A DNA stretch of 64,000 nucleotides from Adiantum capillus-veneris (GCA_014529385.2 CM043970.1:46302779-46366778); one strand, 5' to 3'. Counted from the stretch's first letter, positions 21,446 through 33,478 are shown. Notes: generated by a model not told the origin, from the sequence alone. Made by a program: numbers and translations.

Positions 21446-24400
21446 TGTACGGTTTCCAGTTTTTGAAACCTTAAAGATTGTATAAAGCTCAAACTAATAT
21501 GATTATTGAAAAGGCAATGTAGAATTGTTCGATCGTGGAAAATATTGGTATTTTTGGAATCGTAATCATGACTTTACTATGGTTAGAAATTTTCAAAACT
21601 GAATTTCGATAAAAACTGACATAGTTATGGTCACTGGAAGTTCATACTGTTGATTAAGTTAATTAAATAAATTGTAAGGTCTTGGTAATCATTGTTGTAA
21701 AATACTTTTATCATAAAACCCTTTAGATACTTACAGACATTTACAGATATTTTCAAAAATTAATCATGAAAAGGGTCAAAAAATAGCAAGGCCGATGGTA
21801 CATCTGGGGGCTGTGTGGAGCAGTAATGAACGTGTCCAAGCTTGATTTAACAGTAGGTGGAGCTAGGGGGAAGCTAGGGGCTTCCTTGAAGTGCAAGGAA
21901 CTGCCAGAAACAGTCTATGAGCCATAAACAGCTATAACCCCCCCCCCCCCCCCCCTTTCCCACAATGGAAGGCAGACTCGGAGTCCTGGCAGATTTCTCT
22001 TGCAAATAAGAGAACACCTCTCAAAAATTACTTAGAGATAAAAAAATCTTTGTAATTAATCAAGGTAACTAATTTAATTTTGGTTAATTAAGAAAATAGC
22101 ATAAGTTTTAACTAATTTTTCTATTGAAACTATTAATTAAGGAGATTAAGCATTCCCTATTACTAACTACACTCTAAATTATCATTAGGTTGTTGATCAC
22201 TAATCTAATTAATTAATTATTGCATATTAAATTGACAATGATTAATTTTACGTTGATATTATAGTATAATTTTTAGAGCTTGGTTATGTTGTCTAGAAGC
22301 CAAGAAATTAGATCTTAAGTTTTTGAATAATGTACCTAATTAATTAGGCAAAAATTAAACTATCTTTTAATATAAATTGAAGGAGAAAATTAGCTAGATG
22401 ATTTAGATACTTATACAATAATTATTAAAGTTATAAATCAATGTTAAGAAGCTAGGATAATTAGGCCATGCACATAAAAATTAGTTTATCTAATTAATTA
22501 GGCTAAAATTATCTATTTTAAAGAATAAACTAAAGGGGGAAATTAGCTAAATTAATTAGATTATTATACAGTAATTATTAGAGCACAAAAACAATGTTAG
22601 GAAGTCAAGATAATTAGGCCATGCACAAAAAAGTATTTTAGCTAATTAATTAGGCTAAAATTGTCTATTTTTAAGCATAAATTAAAGGGGAAAGTTAGCT
22701 AAATTACTTAGATAATTATACAAAAATTATCAAAGCTAGAAAACACTGTTAAAAAATAGGATAATTAGGCCATGCATAAAAAATCATTTTAGCTAATTAT
22801 CTTAGCTAATATTGTCTAATTTTGATTATAAATTGGAAATAAGTTTTATCAAATTAATTGTTATAATTACATTGTTATCAGAGATGGAAAATAGCATTAG
22901 AAAGTTGTGATGATTATTTTTTGTAGAGATAATTAGTTTAGCTAATTATCTTAGCTAATATTGTCTGATTTTGATTATAAATTGGAAATAGAAATTAGCA
23001 AAATAATTTATATAATTACATAGTAATTACCAAAGATGGAAAATAGCATTAGAAAGTCAGGATAATTACCTTAAGCACAAATAATCCATTTAGCTAATTC
23101 CTTTAGCAAGATAATTACCAAGGTAATAATACATCAAAATCCACCTAGGATAAATATCCCACAAATAGATAAGTAATTATAAATTACTAAAGCCACATTA
23201 GGGTATTTTTGAAGAAAATTAAATAAGAAAATTAGTAAAATAGCTTTAATAATTATAGGATAATTATGGGAGCACAATAATACTACCACAAAGTTGAGAA
23301 AAGTTTATCTCACCCATATATTTATCGAAGATATTTACTTAGTCCAAAAATTCATATGTTTGGGTAAAAGAAATAAGAGATATTATTCCATTAATTCTCT
23401 AATCGATTAAGTCTCCTTTTATAAGGCTACCACTATGGCTCCAAACAGGACCCGGGAAAATCCTCAGCCTCATGAAGACGATACAGCGCACAAGAGCGCT
23501 AGGGCATCCCATGACCATGAGGCTAGGCCTAGTAGTAGGCCTACGGAGGAGAGTCTTCAAGCGCCAGCGCAGCCACGTGGGTTTCCATTTATTCATTTAA
23601 GTCTTTAAATAGTTTAAGTTCTTTTATAAGTTAGCATTGCATACTTAAGGAGTGAATAAGAATGAGAAAAAGTAAAATTGATCAAACCTGAAGACATCGA
23701 GTCCAAGAAACCCACGAGCACTTGTTCGTAAAATTAGGAAAATAATGTTGAGATAAGGAGTTGAATTAGGAAAGATATGATTGATTATCCTTAAAACAGC
23801 TTATTTCAAGACACCTCCGACTCCTTGGTATATTTTGATAAATAATGATGGCTTTCCAGCCACGGATAAGTCGGTTACACCCATGAACGATGAGTTTCTA
23901 CTCCGTGTCATTTCTTGATGTTTCTACATAAGTTAGGATATCGTTTTTTATCCTAGGGGAGCCACTTGATTGTATGGGCAACTGGCTTTGTGTATGGGCA
24001 CCCCGAACCTTGGGTGGGGGTTTATCCACCCCGATTTGTGAACAAGGAATGGGTGTCGTTTTTCACCCTTAGGTGATCTTGACACAAGAAGCGTACAGGT
24101 CATGGTTATTATGGACAATGTTTTGATTGACAGTACCATGTCTTAAGTTTAAGATGTATGTTTGCTAAAAGAATGTTTTTCAATGTTGTCTTTAATACTT
24201 GATTGAAGGAATTACTGTGATGGGAAGTTAAAAGAAATCATTATTTTAAATGTTAAAACAATGTGATAGTAATTAGAAAACAAAAGAATCATGCGTGAGT
24301 GCGGGTGGTAAGTGGGGATTGACTAAGATTGTCAATCATGGACGGGTGGACCTGATAAGCTAGGCAACTATCCATTCCCACGCACTAAAAACGTTTAGAA

Positions 24401-24720
24401 AACTTCTCCACTTGGAAGAGGAGTCCACCAGCGGCTGTGCCCTCACATATGTTAGGGGGAAAAAAGCGTTGGTTAAGGATACCTTAGCCCAAAATTGTGG
24501 AAGTTATAGGGCAATAGCTTTGTACTTTTAAAAGATTGTTTTGTTTTTGCTGCGAGACAGGACTAGGTCTTCATCTAGGGATATAGAACCAAGCCATTGC
24601 CAATGGTAAAGGCCTATTCGTTGAATTTTTCCTAAGTTAGAGACTTTGATTTTTATTAAGACTAGAGACATGTCAAGGACCCCATCCCAAATTTGGTGTC
24701 GGTGGTTCGGAAACATCACA
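21446..24720 (+). repeat. 5' LTR of gag-only element
   Basis: 3275 bp, TG...CA. A run of 18 C (21938-21955) follows TATAA where the 3' LTR has TATAAAAAGG, so the TATA box is damaged. From about 22300 to 23100 a motif of about 150 bp recurs (GGATAATTAGGCCATGCA near 22454, 22608 and 22757). A short ATG frame (23435-23608) is kept in both LTRs. Confidence 0.85.
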
Positions 24721-24722
24721 AG

Positions 24723-24734
24723 TGGTATCAGAGC
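24723..24734 (+). other. Primer binding site of gag-only element
   Basis: TGGTATCAGAGC matches the complement of the plant initiator tRNA-Met 3' end and stands two bases after the LTR end. Confidence 0.9.
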
Positions 24735-25629
24735 ATGTGTTAATTAAAATCTTGGACCTAGAGAAAATTTAAGGTGTTAAGTTGAAATAAGTGATCTTTG
24801 ACAAATTCAATTAAAGACGTACTTAATTGAAAAAAGGGAGAGAAAGAAAGAGAGAGAATTATCCCCATCTTTGCAAGACGATTTCCATCAGGCCTACCGC
24901 AAATTCATGGATTTCAACATTAGATTTATGAAGGCTTACCTATCCCAACACTATTCAATAAGAGATTTTCTCCTTCCACTTGTTGGCGAAAAAGCGTAAT
25001 AAAATGGCTAGATAAGAGATTCTCCTTCCACTTGTTGGAGGATCAAATGGTCAGGATCTGGTGGAATTTTCTTCATTGATGCGGAAGAGTTAGAAGGTTT
25101 AGAACTAAATATGAAGAGACTCAAATGGGCCGAAGATCTTCAAGTGATTGAAGTATACGTTTTCATTGGGACAAAGAATCTAGAAAAAACCCTTGTAATT
25201 GATGAAGTCCAAGTATCACAAAATCAGTGGGTGTTTGATCAGGTGTCTAAAGTAATCTACCCAGGTAGATTTAGGCTCATAGGTGTAGGCCCGAGTTTTA
25301 GAGGACCAAAAGATGTTGTATATTTGATCCTTTATCTGATCCACCCAAAGTCCACAAGATTCTAGTATAGGATTGTTGTCACCTTTATACATAGTAAGAT
25401 CTTCATGGATTCTATTAACTCTTGTACATACTATGGTTCTCATGGGTATGCTATAAGCAGTTTTTTTTATGGTTTGGCAATTGTCTTCATTCTATGTGCA
25501 AAATTTTTGACTATGAGATAAGTTAAAAGAATAAGTAAGAGAGATCTTCATCTAGTACTAAATTTCACTAACTCAATTCAAGGGTAATATTCGTGTAAAT
25601 AGCCTTTACATTGTTACTCAAGAGAAAAA

Positions 25630-26530
25630 AATACTACTAAAGTCCAACTCCCTACCTTCAAGGGAGAGGGACCGAATTTAGAGCGAGATGCTGAAGCATG
25701 GCTAGATGCTATGGATGACTATTTCAGAGCCACAGGAACTGCTCAGGAAAACTAAACAATATTGGGTATGTTCCGTCTCAGTGGAGATGCCAAACTTTGG
25801 GGGAAGCAACACTATAGAGATAACCCCACGAGTAGTCCATCTTGGGAGAAAATGAAGCAGGCAATCAAAGAAAGTTATCTCCCTCCTGTATATCAGGCTA
25901 TCAAGATGAACGAATAATTGGTCTACGCCAGCTAGGACTCTCTCTGGAGGAGGAGTACATAAAATTTGTGTCCTTACGATGCTATGCTCCCCAGATGACA
26001 ATGGAGCAGCAGATTGCTCCCTTTTGTAAGCCTCAATAAACCCTTTAGTACACGTCTTGAAGCCATGAGGCCTACATCAATTCAGGACATCCTTCTTAGG
26101 GCCAAGCCTCTTGCAGCTAAAGGAACCAACTCTACAAGGAACTATAATGGATTTCAGAACTTTAGGGGAAGAGCCAGGGGAGCTTTCAACCAAGGATATC
26201 AACAACGTGGAGTAGCTGCAGTAATGAACTTGGAGCAGACCTTCCCAAGCGTTAGGTGCTATGGATGCAATCAAATGGGGCACTATAGAAAAAATTGTCC
26301 TGAAGATCAAAACCCTTGAACTACTGCTAGAGCCATTCCTCAAAATCAAGGTGATAATCTAAGAGGAGGTAGAAATGGAGTGCGAGGTAGAGGAAGAGCA
26401 AGAGGAGCCAGATCTTATGCAATCATGGGAGAATCAACCTTAATGAATGAGGAAGATGAAAGATCCACTAGCTAGGCCACAATTAGCAATCCTAGAGGTC
26501 AGCAACAATAGGCAATTTTGTAAACCACTA
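25630..26530 (+). pseudogene. Gag of gag-only LTR element
   Basis: The capsid part reads PTFKGEGPNLERDAEAWLDA, then FRLSGDAKLWGKQHYRD and SWEKMKQAIKESYLPPVYQA, the Retrotrans_gag pattern. After frame changes near 25915, FKPL-type capsid end and a basic RGRARGAF stretch lead to a complete zinc knuckle, CYGCNQMGHYRKNC (about 26260-26300), then a Gly/Arg-rich tail. Stops at about 25755 and 25915 and a TGA after the knuckle break it. The upstream ORF 25111-25365 has no motif I recognise. Nothing like protease or RT follows before 27373. Confidence 0.8.
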
Positions 26531-27373
26531 TAAATCGATAACGTAAAGCTTTGAGTTACTTATATATTATAATGGTATACATTATTTTCTTTCCCAAAAT
26601 TACTTAAGGTATTTAAAGTTAAATTAGCATTCAATCAAGAAATTATGGGTTGATCTAGCAAATGAAAAAGAGGTTCTTGATAGTAAGACAAGATTTGAAT
26701 CTTGAAACTGAGATATTTATCAAGAAACCAACTCACATTCTTTGTGCACACGATAGCCTTCCTTGAAAAATGACCTAGATATGGAAGTATTGATGTAGAA
26801 GACTAATAGGAAGCCAAAAAGAACTCTTGGTATGATACTTCTTAAAACCCTTTACATATTGTTGGTCAACCAGGTTTGAGCACAGAGGGGGTACCTCTGG
26901 TGCAATGGTGCATGCTTGTGCCGAACGCTGATTGCTCAGAATGGCAAGAACACGCCGAGCGCGTTCAGATTGGCAAAGCTGGAATACGCAATACTTGTTG
27001 AACACTCATTGCTCTGAATGGTCAGTTAGACCAAGCGCGTTCATGTTGACAAGGTGGATATATGGATCTTTTATGGAATGGATTTAAGCTAGTTTTTGAG
27101 ATGATACAAATGGTTTGTGAAGGTTTTTAAGATGGGCTCAACAATGAGAGTTTCTTGGGGGGAAATTGAGAAGCAAGTAGTTAATAGGAGTTGTAGAAAC
27201 TTCAACCAAACTGTATCCTTGAAACTAGAAAGATCTTTTAGAGTAATCAGTAACACTTGGTAAAGTGGAAAGATTATCCCACCAAAAATGCCACTTGGGA
27301 AGATGAAACCTTCTTTTCAAAGACTTTCTTAATTTTGAGATGAGGACAACTTAATTCCTTAAGTTGGGGTGAT
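26531..27373 (+). other. Non-coding 3' internal region and PPT of gag-only element
   Basis: No pol domains. A motif pair recurs (CTCAGAATGGCAAGAACACG and CTCTGAATGGTCAGTTAGAC, each near a GCGCGTTCA). The last 20 bases, TTCCTTAAGTTGGGGTGAT, are the likely polypurine tract. Confidence 0.6.
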
Positions 27374-30300
27374 TGTAAGGTTTCCAGTTTTTGAAACCTT
27401 AAAGATCATATAAAGCTTAATCAAACTAATATGATTATTGAAAAAGAAATATAGAATTGTCCGACCGTGGCAAATATTGGTATTTTTGGAATCGTAATTA
27501 TGACTTTACTATGGTTAGAAATTTTCAATATTGAATTTCGATAAAAAATGACATAGTTGTGGCCACTGAAAGTTTATACTATTGATTAAATTAATTAAAT
27601 AAATTGTAAGGTCTTGGTAATCATTGTTGTAAAAGAATTTTATCATAAAACCCTCTAGATATTTACAGATATTCTCAAAATTAATCATAAAAAGGGTTAG
27701 AAAAATAGCAGGGTCGATTTGGTGCATTTGGGGGTTGTATGGAGCAATAATGAACCTGCCTACTCTTGATCTAGCAATAGGTGGTGCTAGGGGGAAGCTG
27801 GAGGCTGCCTTGAAGTGCAAGGAACTGCCAGAAACAGCCTATGAGACCTAAAACGCTATAAAAAGGTCCCCCCCTCTCCACAATGGAAGGCAAACTCAGA
27901 GTTCTGGCAAATTTCTCTTGCGAATAAGAGATAAGCTCTCAAAAATTATTTAGAGAGCAAAAACTCTTTGTAATTAATCAAGATAATTAGTTTAAGTTTA
28001 GTTAATTAAGAAAATAGCTTAAGTTTTGACTAATTTTCCTAATTAAACTATTAATTAAGGAGATTAAGTATTACTATCTAAATTATCATTAGGCTACTGA
28101 TCACTAATTTCTTAAGCTTGATCAGTAATCTAATTAATTAATTACTATATATTAAGCTAAAAATAATTAATTTTAGATTGATTTATGAAGAAAACTAGTT
28201 TTTAAGCCTAAATAATTATAGTATATTTTTTAGAGCTTGGTTATGCTATCTTAAAGCCATGGAAATTAGATCTTAATTTTCTAAATAATCTACCTAATTA
28301 ATTAGGCAGAACCTTACTATTTTTAATCATAAATTAAAGGGGAAAATTAGCTAAATCACTTAGATAATCAAACAGTAGTTATCAAAGTTAGAATCACTAT
28401 TAAGAAGTCAAGATAACTAGGCCATGCACAAAAAATTAGTTTATCTAATTAATTAGGCTAGAATTATCTATTTTTGAGCATAAATTGAAGGAGGAAATTA
28501 GGTAAATTACTTAGATAATTATACAATAATTATTTAAGCTAGAAAACACTGTTACAATGCTAGGATAATTAGGCCATGCACAAAAAATTATTTTAGCTAA
28601 TTATTAGGCTAAAAGTGTCTGTTTTCTAACATAAATTAAAGGGAAAAATTAGCTTAATTACTTAGATAATTATACAACTATTATCAAAGCTAGAAAACAC
28701 TGTTAAAAAATCAGGATTGCCATGCATAACAAATTAGTTTAGCTAATATTGTTTGATCTCGACTATAACTTGAAAAGGAAAAATAATCAAATTAATTTAT
28801 ATAATTACATAGTAATTACTAGAGATGGAAAACAACATTAAGAAGTTGTGATAATTATCTTTAGTACAAATAATTAGTTTAGCTAATTATCTTAGCTAAC
28901 ATGGTCTGATTTTGACTATAAATTGAAAAGGAAAATTAGAAAATTAGTTCATATAACTACATAGTAATTACTATAGATGGAAAATAACATTAAGAAGTCG
29001 AGACAATTACCTTACGCACAAATAATTAGTTTAGCTAATTACCTTAGTTAATATTGTCTGATTTTGACTATAGATTGAGAAGGAATATTAGTAAATCAAT
29101 TTATAAGCTAACAAGATAATTGTCAGGGCTATAATACATCAAATTCCACCTAGAATAAATAACCCACAAGAAAATAAGCAATTCATAAATTACTAAAGCC
29201 AAATTAGGGTATTTTTAAAGAGAAATCAAATAAGGAAATTAGTAAAATAGCTCGGATAATTATAGAATAATTATGGGAGCACAATAATACTACCAAGAAG
29301 TTAAAGGAAAAAATATCTCACCCAGATATTTATCGAAGATATTTACTTAGTCCAAAAATCCCTATGTTTGGGTAAAAGATATAAGAGAAATTATTCCATT
29401 AATTCTCTTATCGATTAAGTATCCTTTTATAAGGCTACCACTATGGATCCGAAGAGGACCTGGGGAAATCCTCAGTTTGATGAGGACGATTCAACGCACA
29501 AGAGGGGTAGGGCGTCCCATGACAATGAGGTTGGGCCTAGTAGTAGGCCTACGGAGGAGAGTCTTCAGGTGCCAGCGTAGCAGCAGATGGCTGATCAGTC
29601 CCATGTGGGTTTCCATTTATCCAATTAAGTCTTTAAATAGTTTAAGTTCTTTTATAAGTTAACATTTCTTATGTAAGGAGTGAGTAAGAATCAGAAAAAG
29701 TAAAATCGACCGAAACGGAAGACATCTTCCAAGAAACCCACGAGCACTTGTTTGTAAATTAGGAAGAAAATGTTGGGATAAGGCTGGTTGAATTAGGAAA
29801 GATATGATTGATCATCCTTAAGATAGCTTATCTCAAGACACCTCCGACTCCTCGGTATATTTTGATAAATAATGATGGCTCCCCAGCCACAGATAAGTTG
29901 GTTACCCCCATGAACAATGATTTTCTACTTCATGTCATGTCTTGATGTTTCTACATAAGTTAGGATATCGTTTTTTATCCTTGGGGAGCCGCTCAGTTGT
30001 ATCGGAAGCAGCTGGTTTGGTGTATGGGCACCCCGAACCTTGGGTGGTGGTTTATCCACCCTGGATTGTGAACAAGGAATGGGTGCCATTTTTCACACTT
30101 AAGTGGTTTTGAGACAAGAAGCGTATTGGTCATGGTTATTATGGACAATGTTTTGATTGAAAGTACCTCGTCTTAAGTTTAAAGATGTCTGTTTGCTAAA
30201 AGAATTCTTTTCAATGCTGTCTTTAATACTTGATTGAAGGAATTGCTGTGATGGGAAGTTTAAAGAAACCATTATTTTAAATGTTAAAACAATGTGAGTG

Positions 30301-30545
30301 CGGGGTGGTAAGTGGGGATTGACTAAGGTTGTCAATCAATCATGGACGGGTGGACTTGATTAGTCAGGTAACTATCCATTTCGGTGCACTAAAAATGTTT
30401 AGAAAACTTCTCCACTTGGAAGAGGAGTCCACCAGCGGCTGTGCCCTCACATATATTAGGGAGAAAAAAGCATTGGTTGAGGATACCTTAGCCCAAAATT
30501 GTGGAAGTATAGGGCCAAAATAGTTTTGTACTTTTAAAAGATTGT
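27374..30545 (+). repeat. 3' LTR of gag-only element (3'-truncated)
   Basis: Matches 21446 to about 24540. It keeps a TATA box (TATAAAAAGG, 27857) lost from the 5' copy. The last match is TTTGTACTTTTAAAAGATTG, after which transposase sequence of the host element begins. Confidence 0.85.
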
Positions 30546-30828
30546 TCCGTTTTCACTGCTTTTGAACATATTCTAAATCCGAGGGATAAGTGGAAAATTT
30601 CCCAATAACTTGCGGGGTTAGGGAACTCCACTCGTACTACTCTTGTAGAGTGCTTCTCCACAAACAAGACAGGAAGTGGAGATTGCATGCTCGTTGCGGT
30701 AGAGTATGCAATCGTTGATGCAAGCATGGATACACGTGTACTCCATGTCAAGTGCTGTGACATATGACCTCGCTCCTCGATGATCTGAAGGCATGTGGTG
30801 ATTTTTAGGATGCATCTTGCCCATCAAA
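30546..30828 (-). pseudogene. TNP2 N-terminal part of family 1 transposase
   Basis: From 30828 downward the minus strand reads MGKMHPKNHHMPSDHRGARS, then ALDMEYTCIHACINDCILYR and AISTSCLVCGEALYKS, the TNP2 start (IHACPNDC-x-LYR...C-x2-CG...YK). After a frameshift near 30640 it continues GNFPLIPRI, a stop, and NMFKSSEN, up to the junction with the 3' LTR. The ACIND change replaces the family Pro. The exon begins at an AG acceptor at the same residue as in the family 2 copy (61911). Confidence 0.75.
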
Positions 30829-30903
30829 CTACAACAAAATAAAGAAATATTTAATACAAATGCTAGGGGGACTAAAGAATTAATTAATACAAAATTCAGT
30901 TAC

Positions 30904-31415
30904 CCGAGCAATGCATCAACACTTACATTGATCCAACCAAATTTTTCTTGCAAGTTGAGGACTTCCAACGATGCAAAGCACCGAGTACTATGCACCATTA
31001 TAAAGGGGTGTTTGAGCGCTCAATAGCAACATGTCTACCAATTTTTGTGCCCGAGTAGTGCATAATTTGCAATCCTATTTGCACATGTTTGCCTCGTGTG
31101 CCAACAACTCCTCAACCATATCAAACATGTGCTCATCCTAAAACTCATCAACAGCTTGAGCACTCTGTCTACGGATCCCATCAATGGCTTGAGCACTCTG
31201 TCTAGGGGGGGGCTCCCATCAGCGGCTTGAGCACTCTGTCTAGGGATCCAAAGCCCCTTCTTATCCATATGCTTTAGGGCAATGCGTCTCAAGCGAGGGA
31301 TTGCCCTTTTGCACTTAGAGCAAGGGCACGGGAGTTTGTCCTTGAGCCAATGATCATGGTCCGAACCGTGCGGAGGGCCACGATCGTGGCCATGATCGTT
31401 CCAATTGTATTGCAC
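30904..31415 (-). pseudogene. N-terminal exon of family 1 transposase
   Basis: This exon carries the Transpos_assoc-type zinc motif: HDHWLKDKLPCPCSKCKRAI then LRRIALKHMDKKGLW (CPC-x2-C...H). The middle is spoiled by three copies of a 33-bp unit (31146-31245) and a run of 7 G, which shift the frame. The end reads LNLQEKFGWINVSVDALL, matching LNMQAKFGWSDTSVTALF in family 2. A GT donor follows; the intron is 30829-30903. Confidence 0.75.
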
Positions 31416-31914
31416 ACGCCTAGGAAAGGTAAGTTTTTTTATCCCCTCCCCCCTCCCCTATTGTTTTCAACTCTCTCTTCCATACATACAAAATCAAAAA
31501 CCACAAATCTTACCTCTTGTATGGTTATTGCTTGTGATTTGTCTTCGATTCGGTGTCTTTGATTGTTTACATTTTGAATGCTTCCGGTTTGATTTCTTGT
31601 GTTAGTTGCTTGGTATTTATGAGAAAAAAAAGAGAGAGGAAATGAGAAGGAGGTGTGTTTAAAGTGGATTAGATAATATTGAAGTGGATTGAAGGAAAAA
31701 AAAAATGCAAAAATAGTTAATTTGTAAGTAATGTAGATTGTGTGTTAAAAAATAGTGAAAGGGAAAAAAATTTGAGACAAAAAAAGAAAGGGAAAAAAAA
31801 CCTCTCTTTAAAGTTTGAAAATAAAATGTTAAAACAAATATTAAAAATAAATGTTAAAATAAAATGTTGAAAGTAAGTTAGAGAGAGGTGTGATAGAGAG
31901 ATTAGAGAGAGGTA
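31416..31914. other. Non-coding DNA upstream of transposase
   Basis: A/G-rich non-coding DNA between the transposase start and the telomere-like array. A splice-donor-like AGGTAAGT near 31427 lies on the plus strand, but no plus-strand gene can be supported. Confidence 0.4.
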
Positions 31915-32259
31915 TGATTTAGGGTGTTATTATTATGTGAGTTTAAATGTTAGGTTTAGGGTAGAGAGTATAGATGGGTTTAGAGTTTAGAGGGTTTAGG
32001 GTTAGGGATCTAGGTAGAGAGGGTTAGGATAGGTAGAGTTTAGGATAGAGGGTTGCTTCAGGGCAGAGGGTAGGCTCTAGGCTAGGGTTTAGGCTTTACA
32101 GTTAGGGATAAGTTTGGGGAAGAGGGTAGCATTTAGGTTAGGGTTTAGGATTTAGGGTAGGCTCTATGTTTAGGGTTAGGGTTTAGGGATGGGGAGAGAG
32201 GGTTAGGCTTTAGGTAGAGGGTTTAGGGTAGGCTCTAGGCTAGGGTTTAGGTAGAGAGG

Positions 32260-32265
<6 letters not shown>
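31915..32265 (+). repeat. Telomere-like degenerate array
   Basis: Many imperfect copies of the plant telomere unit TTTAGGG and its variant GTTAGGG (for example GTTTAGGGTTAGGGTTTAGGG is nearly present at 32168), mixed with AGAGAGGG and GGCTCTAGGC. It lies inside the family 1 CACTA element, between transposase and GA array. It could be an interstitial telomere relic or a local expansion. Confidence 0.75.
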
Positions 32266-32307
<42 letters not shown>

Positions 32308-32471
32308 GAGAGGGAAGAGGGAGAGAAAGAGAGGAAAATAGGTAGAGAGGGAGAGGGATAGGTAGAGAGGGAAGGGGAAAGAGGTAAGAAAGAGAGGGAG
32401 AGAGGTGGAGATAGAGAGACAGGGAGAGATAAAGAAGGAAGAGAAAGAGAAAGAAAGGTAGAGAAAGAGAT

Positions 32472-32539
<68 letters not shown>

Positions 32540-32964
32540 GAAGAGGGAAGAGGGAGAGAAAGAGAGGAAAATAGGTAGAGAGATAGGAAGAGAAAGATAG
32601 TTAGACAGGGAGAGGGAAAGAGGGAGAGATAAAGAAGGAAGAGGGAGGGAAAGAGAGGGAAAGAGGGAGAGAGAGACAGAGGTAGAGAGGGGAAGAGGGA
32701 GAGATAGAGGGAGAGAAAGAGAGGGAAATTGGGATAGATATAGAGAGGGAGACAGAGGTAGAGAGGGACAGGGATAGAGAGAAAGAGAAAAGAGGGAGAG
32801 AGAACAAGAGGAAAGAGGGATAGATAGAAAGAGGGAGAGGTAGAGCAAGAGAAAGAGAGGAAAAGAGGTAGAGGGAGAAGGAGAGGGAAAGAGGTAGAGA
32901 AAGAGAGGGAGAGAGGGAGAGGGAGAGGGAGAGATAAATAAGAAAGAGGGAGAGAAAGTGAGGT

Positions 32965-33002
<38 letters not shown>

Positions 33003-33039
33003 AGGTAGACAAAGAGAGGAAAAGAGGTAGAGAGAGACG

Positions 33040-33071
<32 letters not shown>

Positions 33072-33345
33072 TAGATGGAAAGAGGGAAGAGGGAGAGAAA
33101 GGGAGGTAGATAAAGAGAGGGAGAGAGGTAGAGGTAGAGTTAGAGAGAGAGGGAAAGATAAAGAAGGAAGAGAGAGAGAGGGGGGGGGGGGGAAGAGGGA
33201 GAGATAGAGAGAAAGAGAGAGAGAGGTAGACGAAGAAGGAGAGAGGAAAAGAGGTAGAGGGAGAGATAAAGAGGGAAGAGGTACAGAAAGGGAGGTAGAG
33301 AAAGAGAGGGAAAGAGGGAGCGAGAAGGAGGTAGAGAAAGAGAGG
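32266..33345 (+). repeat. 1.1-kb GA-rich array
   Basis: Almost pure purine on the plus strand: GA microsatellite blocks (32267-32309, about 32480-32530, 32970-33000, 33040-33066) with longer units such as GGTAGAGAGGGAGAG, and two G runs (32530-32540, 33181-33192). Long minus-strand ORFs here are low-complexity Ser/Leu reading of the repeat. Confidence 0.9.
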
Positions 33346-33415
33346 CTATAAGTCTTAGCGAAGCATATCATGGTTTAACAGTTTTCAGTTGTTAATTTGA
33401 TTTTTATTAATGTAG

Positions 33416-33478
33416 AGTCCAGGCGATGAAACATACGTGCATGTGGACAATGAGGAGGAGGAGGACTTGGACAGATAG
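33416..33478 (+). other. Short acidic exon-like frame
   Basis: After a branch/acceptor-like TTTTTATTAATGTAG, an open frame gives SPGDETYVHVDNEEEEDLDR and then TAG; AATAAAAACTTTATG follows 40 bases later as a possible poly(A) signal. It could be the last exon of a plus-strand gene in the CACTA element, but no upstream exon is visible through the GA array. Confidence 0.3.

Larger units (their letters stand above)
21446..30545 (+). mobile_element. Gag-only LTR retrotransposon with 3.3-kb LTRs
   Basis: Long direct repeats (21446-24720 and 27374-about 30545) flank 2.65 kb. The 5' LTR starts TGTACGG and ends CATCACA, and the PBS TGGTATCAGAGC (24723) follows after two bases. The 3' LTR starts TGTAAGG after a purine-rich TTGGGGTGAT. 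Inside is a gag with zinc knuckle and no pol. Gag-only elements of this kind have been called TR-GAG. The last 175 bp of the 3' LTR is missing, apparently with about 100 bp of the surrounding TNP2 gene, so no target duplication remains. Confidence 0.85.

Noticed and set aside
25111-25365. 84-codon ORF as a separate gene
   Set aside because: It lies between PBS and gag of an LTR element, has no known domain and is probably decayed leader or gag sequence.
32203-33371. Long Ser/Leu/Pro ORFs (up to 269 codons) on the minus strand
   Set aside because: They are readings of a GA/CT-rich array in three frames, all open at once; no protein-like composition.
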